A DNA stretch of 6,559 nucleotides from an uncultured Clostridia bacterium (GTDB taxonomy: Bacteria; Bacillota; Clostridia; Christensenellales; CAG-917): contig CAMWIB010000061.1 in the NCBI GenBank assembly GCA_947174215.1, positions 1 through 6,559 on the forward strand. The letters run 5' to 3'. The notes beneath the pieces were generated by a model. It ran no database searches and was not told where the DNA came from. It saw nothing but the letters and a program-made list of their open reading frames with translations. A program made the position numbers and the translations under genes. Of the stretch, positions 5,493 through 6,559 are shown in pieces. How positions within the stretch are numbered: the first letter of the stretch is position 1; every line of letters begins with the position of its first letter.

Positions 5493-6086
5493 ATGACAGA
5501 GTTTGGAACGAGATTGAGGGACTTGCGCATATGTCACAATATGACGCAGGATGAGGCCGCTACGGCTATAAACGTAACAAAGCAGGCAATATCCAAATGG
5601 GAGAATGACCGCGGACTTCCCGACGTATCCTCGCTCGGTGCGCTTGCCGAGCTATACAGCGTAAGCATAGATTATCTGCTTACAGGCAGTGAAATTGAAA
5701 AGGAAGTAGAGGTTGTTGAAAAAGAGAAGATTGTTGAGGTTGAGAAACCGCTCACGGAAGAGATGATAAAAGCGTTGCAACTTCGCAATTTCGACGCATT
5801 CAGAATGTCCTACGGCGCTATTTTCGCCGGCGTCATGAGTACTATAATTGCAATCAGTTTTTTGATAATCGTGTGCCGCATTCCTCATAATGTCCCAATC
5901 AACGGACCGTATATACTTCTGCTCGTTATGATGATGGCATTTATAATCTTAGCAATAGTAGCATACTATCTTGGATTTAAGCGCATAAGAAAATATAAGG
6001 AAGTCAAAAAGGAAGTCGAAGAAAAGACGGGAATGGAGATAGGAATTTACTATTTTAAGAAAGATAAAAACATTGATAAAAAATAG
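5493..6086 (+). CDS. Membrane-anchored XRE-family transcriptional regulator, array copy 2
   Basis: A 197-residue paralogue of the preceding gene. By hand count its first 65 residues match copy 1 at 48 positions and copy 3 at 57. The recognition helix TKQAISKWEND (29-39) is almost the same, which predicts overlapping DNA targets. The linker (66-86) carries VEKEKIVEVEK at 75-85. Two hydrophobic segments (about 108-128 and 139-161) are quite unlike those of copy 1, while the basic patch and EEKTGMEIG tail (176-184) are kept. AAGGGG (5481-5486) precedes the ATG by 6 bases. The 12-base gap after copy 1 indicates co-transcription. Pairs of such proteins could form mixed dimers; that is inference. 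Confidence 0.88.
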   Translation: MTEFGTRLRDLRICHNMTQDEAATAINVTKQAISKWENDRGLPDVSSLGALAELYSVSIDYLLTGSEIEKEVEVVEKEKIVEVEKPLTEEMIKALQLRNFDAFRMSYGAIFAGVMSTIIAISFLIIVCRIPHNVPINGPYILLLVMMMAFIILAIVAYYLGFKRIRKYKEVKKEVEEKTGMEIGIYYFKKDKNIDKK

Positions 6087-6105
6087 AATACATTAAGGTT
6101 TATAT

Positions 6106-6559
6106 ATGACAGAGTTTGGAACGAGATTAAAGGACTTGCGCATATGTCACAATATGACGCAGGACGAGGCCGCCGCGGCGATAAGCGTGAGCAAGCAAGC
6201 CATATCCAAATGGGAGAACGACCGCGGACTTCCCGACGTGGCATCTCTTGGCGCACTTGCGGAGCTGTACGGCACAACCATCGACTACTTATTGACGGGC
6301 GAAGAAAAAGTGCGAGTTGAGAAAGAGGTTGAAATTGTTGAGGTCGAGAAAGAAAAAATTGTAGAAGTAGAAAAGCAACTAACAAAAGATATGCTCACAG
6401 CTATATTGGTGCAGTATCAAAGATGGTCTTTCACTGCCTATGGTTGGGTGGTATTCAGTCCTTTTCTTTTTGCCGCTGGTATAGTTATGCTTGTATTGGC
6501 GCTTCCCAATTTCAGCAATGCGCTTATAGCGCCTTTAATTGTTGGTATAATGTTTATTC
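6106..6559 (+). CDS. Membrane-anchored XRE-family transcriptional regulator, array copy 3 (cut by right window edge)
   Basis: The open frame runs from ATG 6106 to the end, with 151 residues visible. It starts MTEFGTRLKDLR and has recognition helix SKQAISKWEND (29-39), LPDVASLGAL and DYLLTG, so it is a third copy of the array. The linker is longer than in copies 1 and 2: IVEVEK appears twice (77-82 and 85-90), an apparent 8-residue internal duplication. The first hydrophobic segment is about 112-133 and a second begins near 138; the C-terminal tail lies outside the window. AAGG sits about 8 bases before the start, a weaker site than in the other copies. The 19-base gap after copy 2 has no terminator, so it is likely the same transcript. 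It may not be the last member. Confidence 0.88.
   Translation, partial: MTEFGTRLKDLRICHNMTQDEAAAAISVSKQAISKWENDRGLPDVASLGALAELYGTTIDYLLTGEEKVRVEKEVEIVEVEKEKIVEVEKQLTKDMLTAILVQYQRWSFTAYGWVVFSPFLFAAGIVMLVLALPNFSNALIAPLIVGIMFI

Noticed and set aside
6050..6385. Minus-strand 111-residue open frame
   Set aside because: It is a shadow of the third XRE gene, whose plus-strand reading has an unmistakable HTH and matches two paralogues.
4911..6559. CRISPR or mobile-element interpretation of the repeated blocks
   Set aside because: The repetition is whole-gene paralogy in frame, with no short regular repeat-spacer units, no terminal inverted repeats and no transposase.

Overview
The window looks like chromosomal DNA of a Clostridia-type Gram-positive bacterium, probably an uncultured gut or environmental lineage. 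The support is Shine-Dalgarno signals of the AGGAG type, a consensus sigma-A promoter, a CwlD-like cell-wall amidase, a Firmicute-style BirA/BioY pair with a 9-14-9 BirA operator, and XRE-type membrane regulators. No phage, transposon, CRISPR or RNA gene was seen, and I cannot name a species.

Layout. Positions 1-1801 (minus strand) hold two genes in a probable operon: a PRC-barrel-like protein (797-1801), then a lipoprotein resembling the N-terminal domain of M1 aminopeptidases, cut by the left edge (1-758). Positions 1802-2086 form a divergent intergenic region unusually rich in short repeats. It holds a 10-bp-period direct repeat, a recurring AAAATTATGCC motif, and a symmetric set of four DnaA-box-like 9-mers. 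To its right on the plus strand is a CwlD-like N-acetylmuramoyl-L-alanine amidase (2087-2806). Its 3' end overlaps, tail to tail, the bioY gene on the minus strand (2783-3622). Upstream of bioY in the same direction is birA (3667-4623), whose promoter is overlapped by a perfect BirA-type inverted repeat (4667-4698).

From 4911 to the right edge, on the plus strand, are three tandem paralogous genes, the last cut by the window end. Each encodes a nearly constant XRE helix-turn-helix head, a charged E/K/V linker and a divergent membrane region. The two complete copies also share a C-terminal EEKTGxxIG tail.

How the parts work together. BirA senses biotin status, biotinylates its carboxylase target and probably represses its own promoter, and with it the downstream biotin transporter gene bioY. 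This suggests biotin scavenging, since no biotin synthesis genes are visible. The amidase and M1-like lipoprotein are envelope functions on either side of the repeat-rich control region. The XRE array may be a set of membrane-tethered regulators reading one DNA motif through different membrane sensors; its function is unknown. The most unusual signals are the DnaA-box-like dyad at 1985-2040 and the mosaic XRE array.
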